Below, in pieces: positions 40,827-49,800 of a stretch of DNA of 64,000 nt. Location: contig JABTUK010000001.1 in NCBI GenBank assembly GCA_015075405.1, positions 868,001 through 932,000 of the forward strand, in the 5' to 3' direction. Source of the DNA: Anaerolineales bacterium (GTDB lineage Bacteria; Chloroflexota; Anaerolineae; 4572-78; J111). Numbering within the stretch: position 1 is the first letter of the stretch; the number at the start of each line of letters is the position of its first letter. Both the position numbers and the translations under genes were made by a program. The notes under the pieces are model-generated. The model was not told the DNA's origin. It made no database searches and worked only from the letters and a program-made list of their open reading frames with translations.

Positions 40827-41849
40827 TTAAGTTTTAGAACCGCCGAACACCCCGGTCGACTCGCGCACAATCAGCGTGCTCGGCAGCACCCACTTTTCAA
40901 CCACCGGCTCGCCGGCCAACAGGTCCAAAACCGTTTGGACGGCCTTCTCGCCCATTTCCCGTTTGGCCTGGGCGATGGTGGTCAGCGGTGGTTCAAAGTA
41001 AGGAGCCAGGGCTATGTCGTCAAAGCCGACAATGGATAAATCCTGGGGAACCCGCCGGCCTACCGCATAAGCGGCTCGCATGGCCCCCAGGGCGGTCACA
41101 TCGTTGTAGCAAAAAACAGCGGTCGGCGGATCGGGCAGGGCCAAAAGCTGCTGCATGGCGATCAAGCCGCCCTGGGCAAAGTTATTGCCGCGCGCAATTA
41201 AAGCCGGGTCGAGGGCCAAGCCAACGGCCTGAAGGGCCTGTTCATAGCCCTGCTGCCGCTCGACGCTATCCCACTCGCTGCTGGGGCCGGCAATGTAAGC
41301 AATCCGCCGGTGGCCCAAATCCAACAGGTGCTGCGTTGCCACCTGGCCGCCGCCCAGGTTATCGGTTTCAATCGAATAGCCGACGTGCTGCTGGTGGACG
41401 TTATTGATAATCACAATCGGCGTTTCTATTTCGGGCGAGGCAAACAACTGCTGCTTGGCTTCGGTGCTGGCGCAGGCGGCGACCAGGATAATGCCATCCA
41501 CCCGCCTTTCTCGCAGCGTTTGAATGGCCGCCAATTCGTAATCAGGTTTGCCGTCGGAGTTGGTCAAAATCACGCTGTAGCCGCGGATGACCGCTGTTTC
41601 CTCGATGCCTTGAATAACTTCGGCAAAAAACAGATCGGTGATTTTGGTGACAACCACGCCGATGGTATTGGTGCGGCGCGTTACCAGGCTGCGGGCAATG
41701 GCGCTGGGCAAATAACCCATCTCGACCGCCTTGCGCTGAATCAACTCACGCGTCTCCAATTTGACCCGCGGGCTGTTATTCAAGGCCCGTGAGACGGTAC
41801 TGTAGGAAATATTCACGGCTTTGGCAATGTCTTTGATCGAGACGGTCAT
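40827..41849 (-). CDS. LacI-family transcriptional regulator
   Basis: The 340-aa regulator has the N-terminal LacI HTH (TVSIKDIAKAVNISYSTVSR) with the hinge (PSAIARSLVTRRTNTIGV) and a sugar-binding type I periplasmic-like domain ending PSTLIVRESTG. I start at ATG 41849, where the HTH begins at residue 2 as usual. Two CAAACGTTTG palindromes lie upstream. As the first gene of a co-directional module with importer, dehydrogenases and aminotransferase, it most likely represses the module until the sugar is present. Confidence 0.95.
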   Translation of the reverse strand: MTVSIKDIAKAVNISYSTVSRALNNSPRVKLETRELIQRKAVEMGYLPSAIARSLVTRRTNTIGVVVTKITDLFFAEVIQGIEETAVIRGYSVILTNSDGKPDYELAAIQTLRERRVDGIILVAACASTEAKQQLFASPEIETPIVIINNVHQQHVGYSIETDNLGGGQVATQHLLDLGHRRIAYIAGPSSEWDSVERQQGYEQALQAVGLALDPALIARGNNFAQGGLIAMQQLLALPDPPTAVFCYNDVTALGAMRAAYAVGRRVPQDLSIVGFDDIALAPYFEPPLTTIAQAKREMGEKAVQTVLDLLAGEPVVEKWVLPSTLIVRESTGVFGGSKT

Positions 41850-41868
41850 TACTAATTCTGGTCCAAAA

Positions 41869-41982
41869 ATACAAACGTTTGCATCAACAGTAAACAAAAT
41901 AAGCAGCGAGGTGTTTCTGTTTGCTGTTGGATCAGGGGGGAAATGAATGGGTCGAGTTTAGCACTAATGCAAACGTTTGTCA
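41869..41982. promoter_or_regulatory. Two LacI-type operators CAAACGTTTG
   Basis: Identical 10-bp palindromes occur at 41872-41881 (within ATACAAACGTTTGCAT) and 41970-41979 (within ATGCAAACGTTTGTCA), 98 bp apart. The central CG and length fit LacI/GalR-family operators. The pair would allow looping and autoregulation. No further copy of the palindrome was seen in the sugar module, so the whole module is probably controlled from here. Confidence 0.8.
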
Positions 41983-42096
41983 AAATAAACAAAACCATTT
42001 TTTCTAATATATCTCTAACGTGACTCTAAATTTCTTCTAATCTGTCCTCTCTAAAATCAAGCTGTACCAAGAAAAAATTCACGTATCACAATTCTA

Positions 42097-42159
42097 GAGG
42101 ACGCGAAGCGGGCACGCCTACGTGCCGAACGGAGCCGCACGTGGGCGTGCTGGCTCCTC
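42097..42159 (+). repeat. G/C-rich long hairpin upstream of HtrA gene
   Basis: GCACGCCTACGTGC (42112-42125) pairs with GCACGTGGGCGTGC (42137-42150), 13 of 14, inside GAGG/CCTC. It is followed after a few bases by an intrinsic terminator, which suggests the end of a short transcript. Confidence 0.75.
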
Positions 42160-42164
42160 AATTT

Positions 42165-42189
42165 GGGTTTTCTGAAAACCCGTTTTTTT
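42165..42189 (+). terminator. Short intrinsic terminator
   Basis: GGGTTTT (42165-42171), loop CTG, AAAACCC (42175-42181), then GTTTTTTT. It lies 38 bp before the HtrA start codon and points rightwards. Confidence 0.75.
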
Positions 42190-42226
42190 ATGCGATAATT
42201 AACAAAACTGAGGAGGTTATTAGAAA

Positions 42227-43522
42227 ATGAACACCAAAAGCCCATTCTCTTTTAAACTTTTAATGATCACTTTTACGGCTGTCTTGTTATTAGCCATGGT
42301 TGGTTCTTTTACCGGCGGCGTGGTTTTATCCGCCTATTTTAGCAGCGACGCTCAGGCGGCCCCCGGTCTGCCTGCGGTGGGTCTACCCCAGACTGAAGCT
42401 AAACCCGCCGCTCAGGAAGCCGACATCCTGGCCGCTTATGAAAATGCGTTGAGCGATATTTATGCCGCCACCTTGCCTTCGGTCGTCAGCATTAGAGTGA
42501 CCCAAAGGGTTGACAGACCCTCGGGCCTGCTCAATCCCTTTGAATTTGGCAACCCTGATACACCACAGTCAGAAGAACAGCCGCGAGAGTTTTTTGATCG
42601 CGGGCTGGGCACCGGCTTTGTCTGGGACGCCGACGGGCATATTGTCACCAACCATCACGTGGTGGCCGATGCCACCGATATTGAGGTCATCTTTGCCAAC
42701 GGCGAAACGGTCAAAGCTGAACTGCTGGGCAGCGACCCCAATGCCGATTTGGCCGTAATTAAGGTAGACCTGCCCGCTTCCGAATTGCAGCCGGTCACTC
42801 TGGGCGACAGCGATGCAGTCAAAGTCGGCCAGCTTACCATTGCCATTGGCAGCCCCTTTGGGCAGGAATTTACCATGACCAGCGGCATTGTTAGCGCCGT
42901 AGGCCGGACCATCCGCAGCGGCAACGCCTTGTTCTCGATTCCCGAAGCCATCCAAACCGATGCCTCGATCAACCCCGGTAACTCCGGCGGCCCGTTGTTG
43001 GATCGGGATGGGGCCGTGATTGGCATCAACAGCCAGATTTTGAGCCGCACCGGCAGTAACAGCGGTATCGGCTTTGCCGTGCCGATTAATACAGCCAAAC
43101 AAGTGGTTCCCACCTTAATGAAAGGTGAAAACTACGAATATGCCTGGCTGGGCATCAGCGGGGGTACATTAACTTCAGAAGTGGCTGAATTTATGAAACT
43201 GCCTGAAGGTACTCAAGGCGCGCTGGTGATTGCCGTTACCCAGGATGGCCCCGCCGATGAAGCGGGCCTGGTAGGCAGTGACAAAACGCTGACCGTAGCC
43301 GGGCAGGAGTATCAACTTGGCGGTGATGTGATTACTGCCATCAACGGCCAACCTGTCAAAACGATGGATGACTTGATTAGCTACCTCATCCGGGAGACCC
43401 GCCCCGGCGACACCGCTGAACTGCAAGTGATCCGGCCCAACGGGCAGCAGAAGACCATCAGCGTAACCCTGGGGGTTCGCCCCAGCGCCGAGGACCTGGT
43501 CGAGTCTGCCCGGGAAGAATAA
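42227..43522 (+). CDS. HtrA/DegP-type serine protease with PDZ domain
   Basis: The 431-aa protein has an N-terminal signal-anchor helix (about residues 10-37) and a trypsin-like domain. Its catalytic triad lies in IVTNHHVVADA (His), NADLAVIKVD (Asp) and NPGNSGGPLLD (Ser). A C-terminal PDZ domain (YEYAWLGISGGTLTSEVAEF to GDVITAINGQPVKTMDDLIS) follows. GAGGAGG precedes the ATG by about 10 nt. It should degrade or refold misfolded proteins outside the membrane. A second, shorter HtrA gene follows in tandem after a hairpin. An intrinsic terminator directly upstream shields or attenuates it. Confidence 0.95.
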   Translation: MNTKSPFSFKLLMITFTAVLLLAMVGSFTGGVVLSAYFSSDAQAAPGLPAVGLPQTEAKPAAQEADILAAYENALSDIYAATLPSVVSIRVTQRVDRPSGLLNPFEFGNPDTPQSEEQPREFFDRGLGTGFVWDADGHIVTNHHVVADATDIEVIFANGETVKAELLGSDPNADLAVIKVDLPASELQPVTLGDSDAVKVGQLTIAIGSPFGQEFTMTSGIVSAVGRTIRSGNALFSIPEAIQTDASINPGNSGGPLLDRDGAVIGINSQILSRTGSNSGIGFAVPINTAKQVVPTLMKGENYEYAWLGISGGTLTSEVAEFMKLPEGTQGALVIAVTQDGPADEAGLVGSDKTLTVAGQEYQLGGDVITAINGQPVKTMDDLISYLIRETRPGDTAELQVIRPNGQQKTISVTLGVRPSAEDLVESAREE

Positions 43523-43530
43523 CAAGAAAC

Positions 43531-43588
43531 GGTGAGGCGAGGAGGCGAGGAAGTTCTTCGCCTCCTCGCCTCACGAGTCATCGCCTCA
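43531..43588. repeat. Iterated-word hairpin (GAGGCGAGGAGGCGAGG type)
   Basis: GTGAGGCGAGGAGGCGA (43532-43548) pairs perfectly with TCGCCTCCTCGCCTCAC, then CATCGCCTC. The same words recur at 51035 and inside coding DNA at 55569 and 57134. It separates the two HtrA genes. Confidence 0.92.
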
Positions 43589-43707
43589 TTTTTGAAGAGT
43601 AGATATGTCCTGCTACTGCTACCCTATAACCCCCCTCTGTACTTATTATGTCACTTTCAGTATAATACCTATGTGATTATGTCTGCTCGACAAAAGGAGA
43701 TGCACCC

Positions 43708-44817
43708 ATGTCCTCACGCAATAAAAATTCCATGTGGCTGGCCGGGTGTTTTGTAGCGGCGGTCTGCCTGCTGGTGGGGGCCGCCCTGGGCAGTATGGCC
43801 GGTTATCTGGTGGCGGCCAGGGCGGTGACTCAAGCTTCTGTTCAGTCTCCGGCTGAGCCGATGGGCCTGGTGGCGGCCTCACCGGAGACAGCCGCAGGAG
43901 CGGCGCAGCCGATTGTGGTCAACGACCAAACCTCTTCCGCCGCAGCGGTTAGCAAAGTGCTGCCGGCGGTGGTGACGGTGGTGGCTCAGGGGCAACGCGG
44001 CGTTGGCAGCGGTTCCGGCTTTTTTATCAGCCAGGACGGCTATGTGGTGACCAACAACCACGTGGTCGAAGGAGCGCAGGAAGTAGCGGTGATTTACGCT
44101 CAAGGTGGGAGGGCTTCGGCTCAACTGGTCGGCACCGCGCCCGACTTTGACCTGGCCCTGCTGAAGGTGGACGGTCTGGTACCGGCGGTAGCCGCCTGGG
44201 GCGACTCCAGCGAACTGCAATTGGGGGCGCATGTGCTGGCGATTGGCTCGGCGCTGGGCGAATATCGAAACACCGTCACCAGCGGGGTCTTAAGCGGCTT
44301 CAACCGTGAGCTTGGCCCGCTGCGCGGTTTGCTGCAAACCGATGCGGCCATCAACAGCGGTAACAGCGGCGGCCCGCTAATCAATCTGGCCGGGCAAATT
44401 GTCGGCATCAATACAGCCGTGGTGCGCGGCCAATTTGCCGACGCCGAGGGTCTGGGCTTTGCCATCCCCAGCAATGTGGCCCAAAAGGTGGTGCAGCGCC
44501 TCATCGAAAGCGGCGACGCCCGGCCTTCTTTCCTGGGAATTCAATATCAAGAACTGAATCCCCAACTGGCCACGGAACAAGGCCTGACTATCACCCAGGG
44601 GGCCTTGCTGCAAGAAGTGATTAATGGCTCCCCGGCGGCTCAAGCGGGTTTGCAGGTGGGTGATGTGATCGTGGCCGTCAACAGCCAGACGCTTGACGAA
44701 CGTCACCCTCTGGTTGGCCTACTGCTGGAACACGTCGCCGGTGAAACCGTCACCCTCGATATTTTGCGCAACGGCCAGACATTTCAGACAGAGTTGACTC
44801 TGGGCGAGCGAGCATGA
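43708..44817 (+). CDS. HtrA/DegP-type serine protease with PDZ domain, second copy
   Basis: The 369-aa protein has a signal-anchor helix (about residues 9-36) and a triad in VVTNNHVVEGA (His), PDFDLALLKVDG (Asp) and NSGNSGGPLIN (Ser). A PDZ domain starts near SFLGIQYQELNPQ. A TATAAT at 43661-43666 lies upstream with a weak -35. It is a diverged paralogue of the preceding gene, shorter in the linker and lacking the acidic loop near residue 120. The kinase/regulator pair that follows might monitor envelope stress (inference). Confidence 0.95.
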   Translation: MSSRNKNSMWLAGCFVAAVCLLVGAALGSMAGYLVAARAVTQASVQSPAEPMGLVAASPETAAGAAQPIVVNDQTSSAAAVSKVLPAVVTVVAQGQRGVGSGSGFFISQDGYVVTNNHVVEGAQEVAVIYAQGGRASAQLVGTAPDFDLALLKVDGLVPAVAAWGDSSELQLGAHVLAIGSALGEYRNTVTSGVLSGFNRELGPLRGLLQTDAAINSGNSGGPLINLAGQIVGINTAVVRGQFADAEGLGFAIPSNVAQKVVQRLIESGDARPSFLGIQYQELNPQLATEQGLTITQGALLQEVINGSPAAQAGLQVGDVIVAVNSQTLDERHPLVGLLLEHVAGETVTLDILRNGQTFQTELTLGERA

Positions 44818-44928
44818 CCCCCACCTCCCCCTAAGAGGGGGATGGCAGGGAGGGGGGTAGCGGCGGTCGGTGGTCTGTCGTCGGCGGTCAAATATGACTT
44901 CCGGCACTACCCCATGTGACCCTCGTTG

Positions 44929-44944
44929 TGGTACAATGCTGTTA
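44929..44944 (+). promoter_or_regulatory. Extended -10 TGGTACAATG directly before kinase ATG
   Basis: TGG-TACAAT (44929-44937) lies 6 bp before ATG 44944, so transcription should begin at or next to the start codon. No -35 is visible. It resembles the methylase promoter at 4099. Confidence 0.5.
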
Positions 44945-46245
44945 TGCTGAAGAATTTATCGCTTGTTCTGCCTAAATTTCCCCTGCTTTACCTGACTGCC
45001 TATTTTGCCCTGGCGGCCGTAGCCCTTGTTGAACTGTCTGATGGCCCGGCCGATACTCAGCCGGTCACGGTCGGACTGCTGCTTGTTTTTGGTCTTCTCC
45101 TGGTAGCCAAACCTTACCTTAAACCCTTTAGCTGGCAAGCCCATGTCTTTTTAGGCTTGCAGACCACGCTGGTGGCAGCCATGCTGCTGGTACGTCCCGG
45201 TTCATTGATGCTGCCCATGCTGTTTTGTGTGTTAAGCGTCATGGCCCCGCTGGCCATCCATCCGCGCAGCGCACTGCTGTGGATGGTAGTCTTTATTGCT
45301 ATCAATACTTTTCATTGCACGATTTCGCCCAAATGGGATAATCATGGCTGGATGGTCTCGCTGCCGTACACGGTAGGGTATATCTTCTGCGGCACGTTTG
45401 CCTATTCGCTGGCGCGTGTCACCGCCGCGCAGCGCCGCAGTGAAGCATTATTGGCAGAATTACAAGCCGCCCATCAACAGTTGCAAGCCTATGCCAGCCG
45501 CATCGAAGAGCTGGCTGTATCCCAGGAACGCAACCGGCTGGCCCGCGAGATGCACGATGCCCTGGGGCACCGTATGACCGTGGCCGCCGTGCAACTGGAA
45601 GGGGCCGAGCGCCTCATCCCCACCAACCCAACCCGCGCCGCCAAGATGGTCAATACAGTTCACGGCGAAGTCATTGAGGCTTTGGCCGAACTGCGCCGCA
45701 CCGTAGCCACTCTACGCACGCCGCTGGATGTTGACTTGTCGCTACCAACGGCGCTAACCCGGTTGATGACCAGCTTTGAGGAGGCAACAGGGGTAAAGGT
45801 CAACTGGTTATTACCCGACGAACTTCTCCCTTTACCCGAAGCCTACCGTCTGGCCCTGTACCGGGTAGCCCAAGAGGCTCTAACTAATGTCCAGCGCCAC
45901 GCCCAGGCCCGCCAGGTCTGGCTGGAACTGGCCCTGGAGCAGAATGTGATTACTTTGCTGATTAAGGATGACGGTCTGGGCTTTGTTCCCGAAACCAATC
46001 CTGCCGGCTTTGGGCTGGCTGGCCTGCGCGAGCGAGCCGCTCACCTGAACGGCGAGTTTCACCTGGAAACCAACCCCGGCGCGGGGACGCAAATTTGTTT
46101 CCACTTGCCTTTACCGCAGGCGGCTGAATTGCCCCGCGAGATGACGACCCCAAAATCGTGTGGCTGGAAGCTGACCTGTCCGTGTGGGTTGGTCAAGCAC
46201 AAGCCTGACTTGCGGCCCCAACTGACCAACCCCCTCCCTGAGTAG
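44944..46245 (+). CDS. NarL-type sensor histidine kinase (HisKA_3)
   Basis: The 433-aa protein has about six hydrophobic segments in its first 165 residues, a coiled-coil linker, the dimerisation/phosphoacceptor helix QERNRLAREMHDALGHRMTV (His in HDALGH) and an ATPase domain with NVQRHAQA (N box) and DDGLGFVPETNPAGFGLAGL (G boxes). ATG 44944 is the first sensible start. The C-terminal ~35 residues (SCGWKLTCPCGLVKHKPDLR) lie beyond the ATPase fold and look like recently added coding DNA. It should phosphorylate the regulator encoded 9 bp downstream. The signal is unknown. Confidence 0.93.
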   Translation: MLKNLSLVLPKFPLLYLTAYFALAAVALVELSDGPADTQPVTVGLLLVFGLLLVAKPYLKPFSWQAHVFLGLQTTLVAAMLLVRPGSLMLPMLFCVLSVMAPLAIHPRSALLWMVVFIAINTFHCTISPKWDNHGWMVSLPYTVGYIFCGTFAYSLARVTAAQRRSEALLAELQAAHQQLQAYASRIEELAVSQERNRLAREMHDALGHRMTVAAVQLEGAERLIPTNPTRAAKMVNTVHGEVIEALAELRRTVATLRTPLDVDLSLPTALTRLMTSFEEATGVKVNWLLPDELLPLPEAYRLALYRVAQEALTNVQRHAQARQVWLELALEQNVITLLIKDDGLGFVPETNPAGFGLAGLRERAAHLNGEFHLETNPGAGTQICFHLPLPQAAELPREMTTPKSCGWKLTCPCGLVKHKPDLRPQLTNPLPE

Positions 46246-46254
46246 GAGCTGCCT

Positions 46255-46911
46255 GTGGCTGAGCCTATTCGAGTTTTATTGGTTGACGATCAACGTCTAA
46301 TGCGCGACGGTTTGCGCACCCTGCTGGAGTTGGAGCCGGATTTGGCCGTAGTGGGTGAGGCTGGAGAAGGTCAGGAAGCCCTGGATGTCTATGCCGCTGC
46401 GCAGCCCGACGTGGTGTTGATGGACATCCGCATGCCGGTGATGGATGGGGTGGAGGCCACCTGGCGTTTATGCGCCCGCTGGCCCGAAGCAAGGGTAATC
46501 ATCCTGACCACCTTTGACGATGATGCTTATGTTTTCGATGGGCTGCGGGCCGGGGCGCTGGGGTATCTGCTCAAGGCGGTTTCGGGCCAGGAATTGGCCG
46601 AGGCTATTCGGACGGTGGCGGCTGGCGGCGCGCTGATTGAACCATCGGTGGCCCGCAAAGTGGTGGCCGAGTTTGCCCGGCTGGCTGCGCCCGCTCGTCC
46701 GTTGGACTCGACCCTGCCCGAACCGCTGTCCGAGCGCGAAGTCGAAATTCTACGGCTGATGGGCCAAAGCCTGACCAACCGCGAGATCGCCCTCAAGCTC
46801 AGCCTGGCCGAAGGCACCGTCAAAAATTATGTGACCACCATCCTCCAAAAAATTGGCGCCCGCGACCGCACCCAGGCGGCCCTGCGGGCGCAGGATTTGG
46901 GGTTGCTATAG
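46255..46911 (+). CDS. NarL/FixJ-family response regulator
   Basis: The 218-aa protein has a receiver domain (VLLVDDQRLMRDGLR, phosphoacceptor Asp in VVLMDIRMPVMDG, Lys in YLLKAVSG) and a LuxR-type HTH (LSEREVEILRLMGQ, TNREIALKLSLAEGTVKNYV). The start is GTG 46255 with AGGAG 6 nt upstream. It follows the kinase gene by 9 bp and is its cognate partner. Targets are unknown; the divergent MacB-like permease or the HtrA genes are candidates. Confidence 0.95.
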   Translation: MAEPIRVLLVDDQRLMRDGLRTLLELEPDLAVVGEAGEGQEALDVYAAAQPDVVLMDIRMPVMDGVEATWRLCARWPEARVIILTTFDDDAYVFDGLRAGALGYLLKAVSGQELAEAIRTVAAGGALIEPSVARKVVAEFARLAAPARPLDSTLPEPLSEREVEILRLMGQSLTNREIALKLSLAEGTVKNYVTTILQKIGARDRTQAALRAQDLGLL

Positions 46912-46937
46912 CGCGATATTATTCCTATGGAGGAAGT

Positions 46938-46991
46938 ATGGCTATTGGTAAACTCATCCGCCTGAACAGTCAGCTATCGGCGGTCATTTAG
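46938..46991 (+). pseudogene. Possible 17-codon gene remnant with good ribosome site
   Basis: GGAGGAAGT precedes ATG 46938 and the frame reads MAIGKLIRLNSQLSAVI before TAG. The first ten residues resemble the N-terminus of some sugar-phosphate aldolase-like proteins, so this may be the stump of a deleted gene after the response regulator. It overlaps the end of the convergent permease by a few bases. It could equally be a chance ORF. Confidence 0.3.
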
Positions 46992-49399
46992 GCATAGGCC
47001 AAGCTCTCGCGCACACTGATGCGGGTGGCGCTGCGGGCAGGGACAACGGCAGCCAGAGCCGCGATGACCAGGATAACCCCCAGCCAGACGAAGACCGCGC
47101 TGTAATTGTAGCTGTAATCCAGGTCAATATCCAGCATGGTCTGACCCAACTGTTGGGCCACCGGGTAGCCAATGAGATACGATAGCGGCACGGCCACGGC
47201 CCAACTGAACAACCCTTGCAAGACTCCTTCCAGCACAAACATGCCCATAATCGAGCGGGAACGCGCTCCAATGGCCCGCATCACCCCGATCTCGCGGGTG
47301 CGTTCGACCACGCTGATGGACAGCGCGCCCATCAAGCCAATCCCACCGACCAAAGCCACGATGACGGCCAGCATCAGCAGCATATTGATGTTGATGGCGT
47401 ACTGGCTGTCGGCAAACTGCCGGTCTTCAAAGGTGGTGCCGGTTCCTTGAAGCTGCAACTCCATGTTGCGTTCTTCAAACATAGTTTGTAATTGGTTGGA
47501 GATGTGAGCCAGGTAAACTTCGTCATGTTGATTGGCCTGCACCAACAGCCGGGTGCCGCGATTGTGCTTTTTGGTTACATCGTAGACGGTATCGAGGGGG
47601 GCAAAGATAGGCACGCTGCCAAAGTTGTCGTTAAAGGCAGTCTGGTAGATGCCGATAATTTCCCATTCCACATTTTGGCCCAGGCCGTTCAAATTCAGGG
47701 TCACCATCTGGCCGACGCTAAAACCGTTGTCGTCGGCGGCGTCTTTGCTAACCACAATCACCCGCTTATCGCCCGGCTCGATCCAGCGCCCGGCGACAAT
47801 CATGGGGCGGTAGGTGGGCGTGCCGGCGGGCAGGCCGGTCAAATCGGCGCTAACTCCGGCGTCGCGCAAGCGCTGACCTTCCTTGAGGATGGAAACCGGT
47901 TGGGTCAGCCAGACCTCGGCCCCTTCGACGCCCGGTACGGTTTGGGCCATTTTCACCAGCCGGTCGGCCCGCTGGCGGTCCTCAAAGTTGATCCGCACAT
48001 CGTAGGCGCGCCGGTTGAGGTCGTTGGTCACGGTCAAATCGGTGGAGGCGGCCAGGCTGACGACCATTAAAAACATCGTGCCGGCGGTAATCAGCACCAG
48101 TTGGGTCAGCAACAAGCGGCCTTTGCGCCGGAACATGTTGGCCAGGGCGATGGCGTAGGGCGAGGAAAGGAAGCGCCGGCCCAACCGCTCCACCCAGCGG
48201 TCGAGCCAGTTGGAGCCAAAGTCGCCGCCCAGGCCGTAGCTGGCAATGGCCTGGCGTACGGTAATACCCGCTCCGCTCAACACAGGGCGTAGGGCCGCCA
48301 GCAGCGGAATCAGCAGTGCGGCCACAGCCTGCCAGATCAGGGCAACGGTTGAAAGGTGAAAGCCCTCGAAATCAATGTTGAATAAATTCAAAAAGGTGCG
48401 GGTCAAGGTAAAAGCCACCCAGGCCCCCGGCAGCAGCGAGACAGCAAAAGCCAACAGACCGTAAATCAGCACGGTGGTCAGGTAGATTTTGAGGATGGTG
48501 GCGGTGCTGCCGCCGACCGCTTTGATGATGCCAATCTGGTTGATTTGCTCGGTGATGATGGCGGTCATGGTGTTAGTGACCAAGATGACGCTCATAATCA
48601 GCGAGATGACCGCCAGAATTTGCAGCACAAAGTTAAAGCCTTCGACAAACAGGCGGCCCCAATGCTCGTCGGGGTCCTGATAGATGGCGCCGCCCACCCG
48701 GATGTCCTCTTTGCCCAAATTCTCCTTAATCTCCGAGGCAATCTGGCGGGCAAATTCGGGGCTGTACGGCTCAACCCGCACCAGCAGTTGGTTAAATTCG
48801 CCTTCGGGGATATTAAAACGCTCCAGGCCTTGCGCGTCTACAAAAAAGCGCGGCTCACCGCCAAAGGAAGGCGGCGGCACAAACGGATGGCGGATTTTGC
48901 CGCCAATAGTCAGCGCCCGGTCGGTTTTGTCCAGCTCAAAGATAACCTTGTCGCCAATATTAATGTCGTAAAAATCGCTGGCCGAGCGGTCAATGCCGAT
49001 ATTGTCTTTTTCGGGCCAGGTTCCGGCTTTGAGTTGCAGTAAATCATAAGTCTGGTCTTCAAAATCGTCACGCATGACCAGCACCGCCGGCTCCCATTCA
49101 GCCTGGGGCTGTAGTTTGTAGCGGGTCGAAACCTGGTTCAGCACTTCGACATCTATCACGCCCTCGATATTTTTCAGACGGATAGCCGTATCCCGGTCAA
49201 TCCGATCCTGCAAGGTCAGGTTAATGTGCGAGGGCAAAACGGCCCGGTGGGCCGAGTCCATGCCGGAGAGCAGTTGATCGGCCTCACCAAAAATAGCGCC
49301 GACGGCAAACACCCCGGCGGCAATGCTTAGCACCGCCAGCAGCGTCCGCACTTTATGATGCCATAAATCAGACCAAACTTTACGCCAGATGACTCCCAT
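46988..49399 (-). CDS. MacB/FtsX-type ABC transporter permease
   Basis: The 803-aa protein has an N-terminal helix (VRTLLAVLSIAAGVFAVGAI), a large extracytoplasmic domain (about residues 45-270), three helices (about 280-400), and a second half with its own helix, external domain and three helices. It ends with LMGALSISVVERTREIGVMR and AAVVPARSATRISVRESLA, the typical FtsX signature. It is thus a tandem-duplicated permease. Such proteins usually work with a LolD/MacB-type ATPase in lipoprotein or peptide export, but no ATPase gene is adjacent. AGGGGG lies 9 nt before ATG 49399. Confidence 0.92.
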   Translation of the reverse strand: MGVIWRKVWSDLWHHKVRTLLAVLSIAAGVFAVGAIFGEADQLLSGMDSAHRAVLPSHINLTLQDRIDRDTAIRLKNIEGVIDVEVLNQVSTRYKLQPQAEWEPAVLVMRDDFEDQTYDLLQLKAGTWPEKDNIGIDRSASDFYDINIGDKVIFELDKTDRALTIGGKIRHPFVPPPSFGGEPRFFVDAQGLERFNIPEGEFNQLLVRVEPYSPEFARQIASEIKENLGKEDIRVGGAIYQDPDEHWGRLFVEGFNFVLQILAVISLIMSVILVTNTMTAIITEQINQIGIIKAVGGSTATILKIYLTTVLIYGLLAFAVSLLPGAWVAFTLTRTFLNLFNIDFEGFHLSTVALIWQAVAALLIPLLAALRPVLSGAGITVRQAIASYGLGGDFGSNWLDRWVERLGRRFLSSPYAIALANMFRRKGRLLLTQLVLITAGTMFLMVVSLAASTDLTVTNDLNRRAYDVRINFEDRQRADRLVKMAQTVPGVEGAEVWLTQPVSILKEGQRLRDAGVSADLTGLPAGTPTYRPMIVAGRWIEPGDKRVIVVSKDAADDNGFSVGQMVTLNLNGLGQNVEWEIIGIYQTAFNDNFGSVPIFAPLDTVYDVTKKHNRGTRLLVQANQHDEVYLAHISNQLQTMFEERNMELQLQGTGTTFEDRQFADSQYAININMLLMLAVIVALVGGIGLMGALSISVVERTREIGVMRAIGARSRSIMGMFVLEGVLQGLFSWAVAVPLSYLIGYPVAQQLGQTMLDIDLDYSYNYSAVFVWLGVILVIAALAAVVPARSATRISVRESLAYA

Positions 49400-49420
49400 T
49401 GGATTTACCCCCTCTTGATT

Positions 49421-49505
49421 GACCGGGGACCGGGGACGGGGGACCGCGTTTTGTCCGGTCTCCGGTCTTCGGCCTGCCCTGAGCCTGTCGAATGGGTCCC
49501 CGGTC
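49421..49505. repeat. Iterated-word hairpin (GACCGGGGACCGGGGAC type)
   Basis: GACCGGGGAC (49421-49430) pairs with GTCCCCGGTC (49496-49505), with further CCGGTCTCCGGTC words between. TTTTTT follows on the right. Same words at 51968. Part of the gene-free stretch 49400-49885. Confidence 0.85.
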
Positions 49506-49679
49506 TTTTTTATGCTCCCATTTTGCCCGATAACAGGTCACATGCGGTAGTGCCAGAAGTCATAGGCGGGGTCACTTGTGAGGGATAAACAAAAAGGACA
49601 AGCCTCATCGCGGTAGCTCTACCCTAAATCGTGATGGGCCAAGCGGCGTCCGTCGAGCGTTGAAACGCCCGGCTCATCC

Positions 49680-49745
49680 AGGTGAAAGCCCGCTGAAGCA
49701 GGCTACAAGTGCTCCTTTGAGCCGGTTTTGAACCGGCTTTCACCT
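49680..49745. repeat. Inverted repeat AGGTGAAAGCC / GGCTTTCACCT
   Basis: Perfect 11-bp arms (49680-49690, 49735-49745), with an inner hairpin GCCGGTT-ttg-AACCGGC (49721-49737). Confidence 0.85.
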
Positions 49746-49800
49746 GTTATAGCCGGGGGCTTCCAGCCCTCGGCGGACTTGCCTTTTTTCTAAATTTTGA

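Noticed and set aside
43531..43588. CRISPR-like array from GAGGCGAG repeats
   Set aside because: The words are tandem without unique spacers and form one inverted repeat; no cas genes are present.
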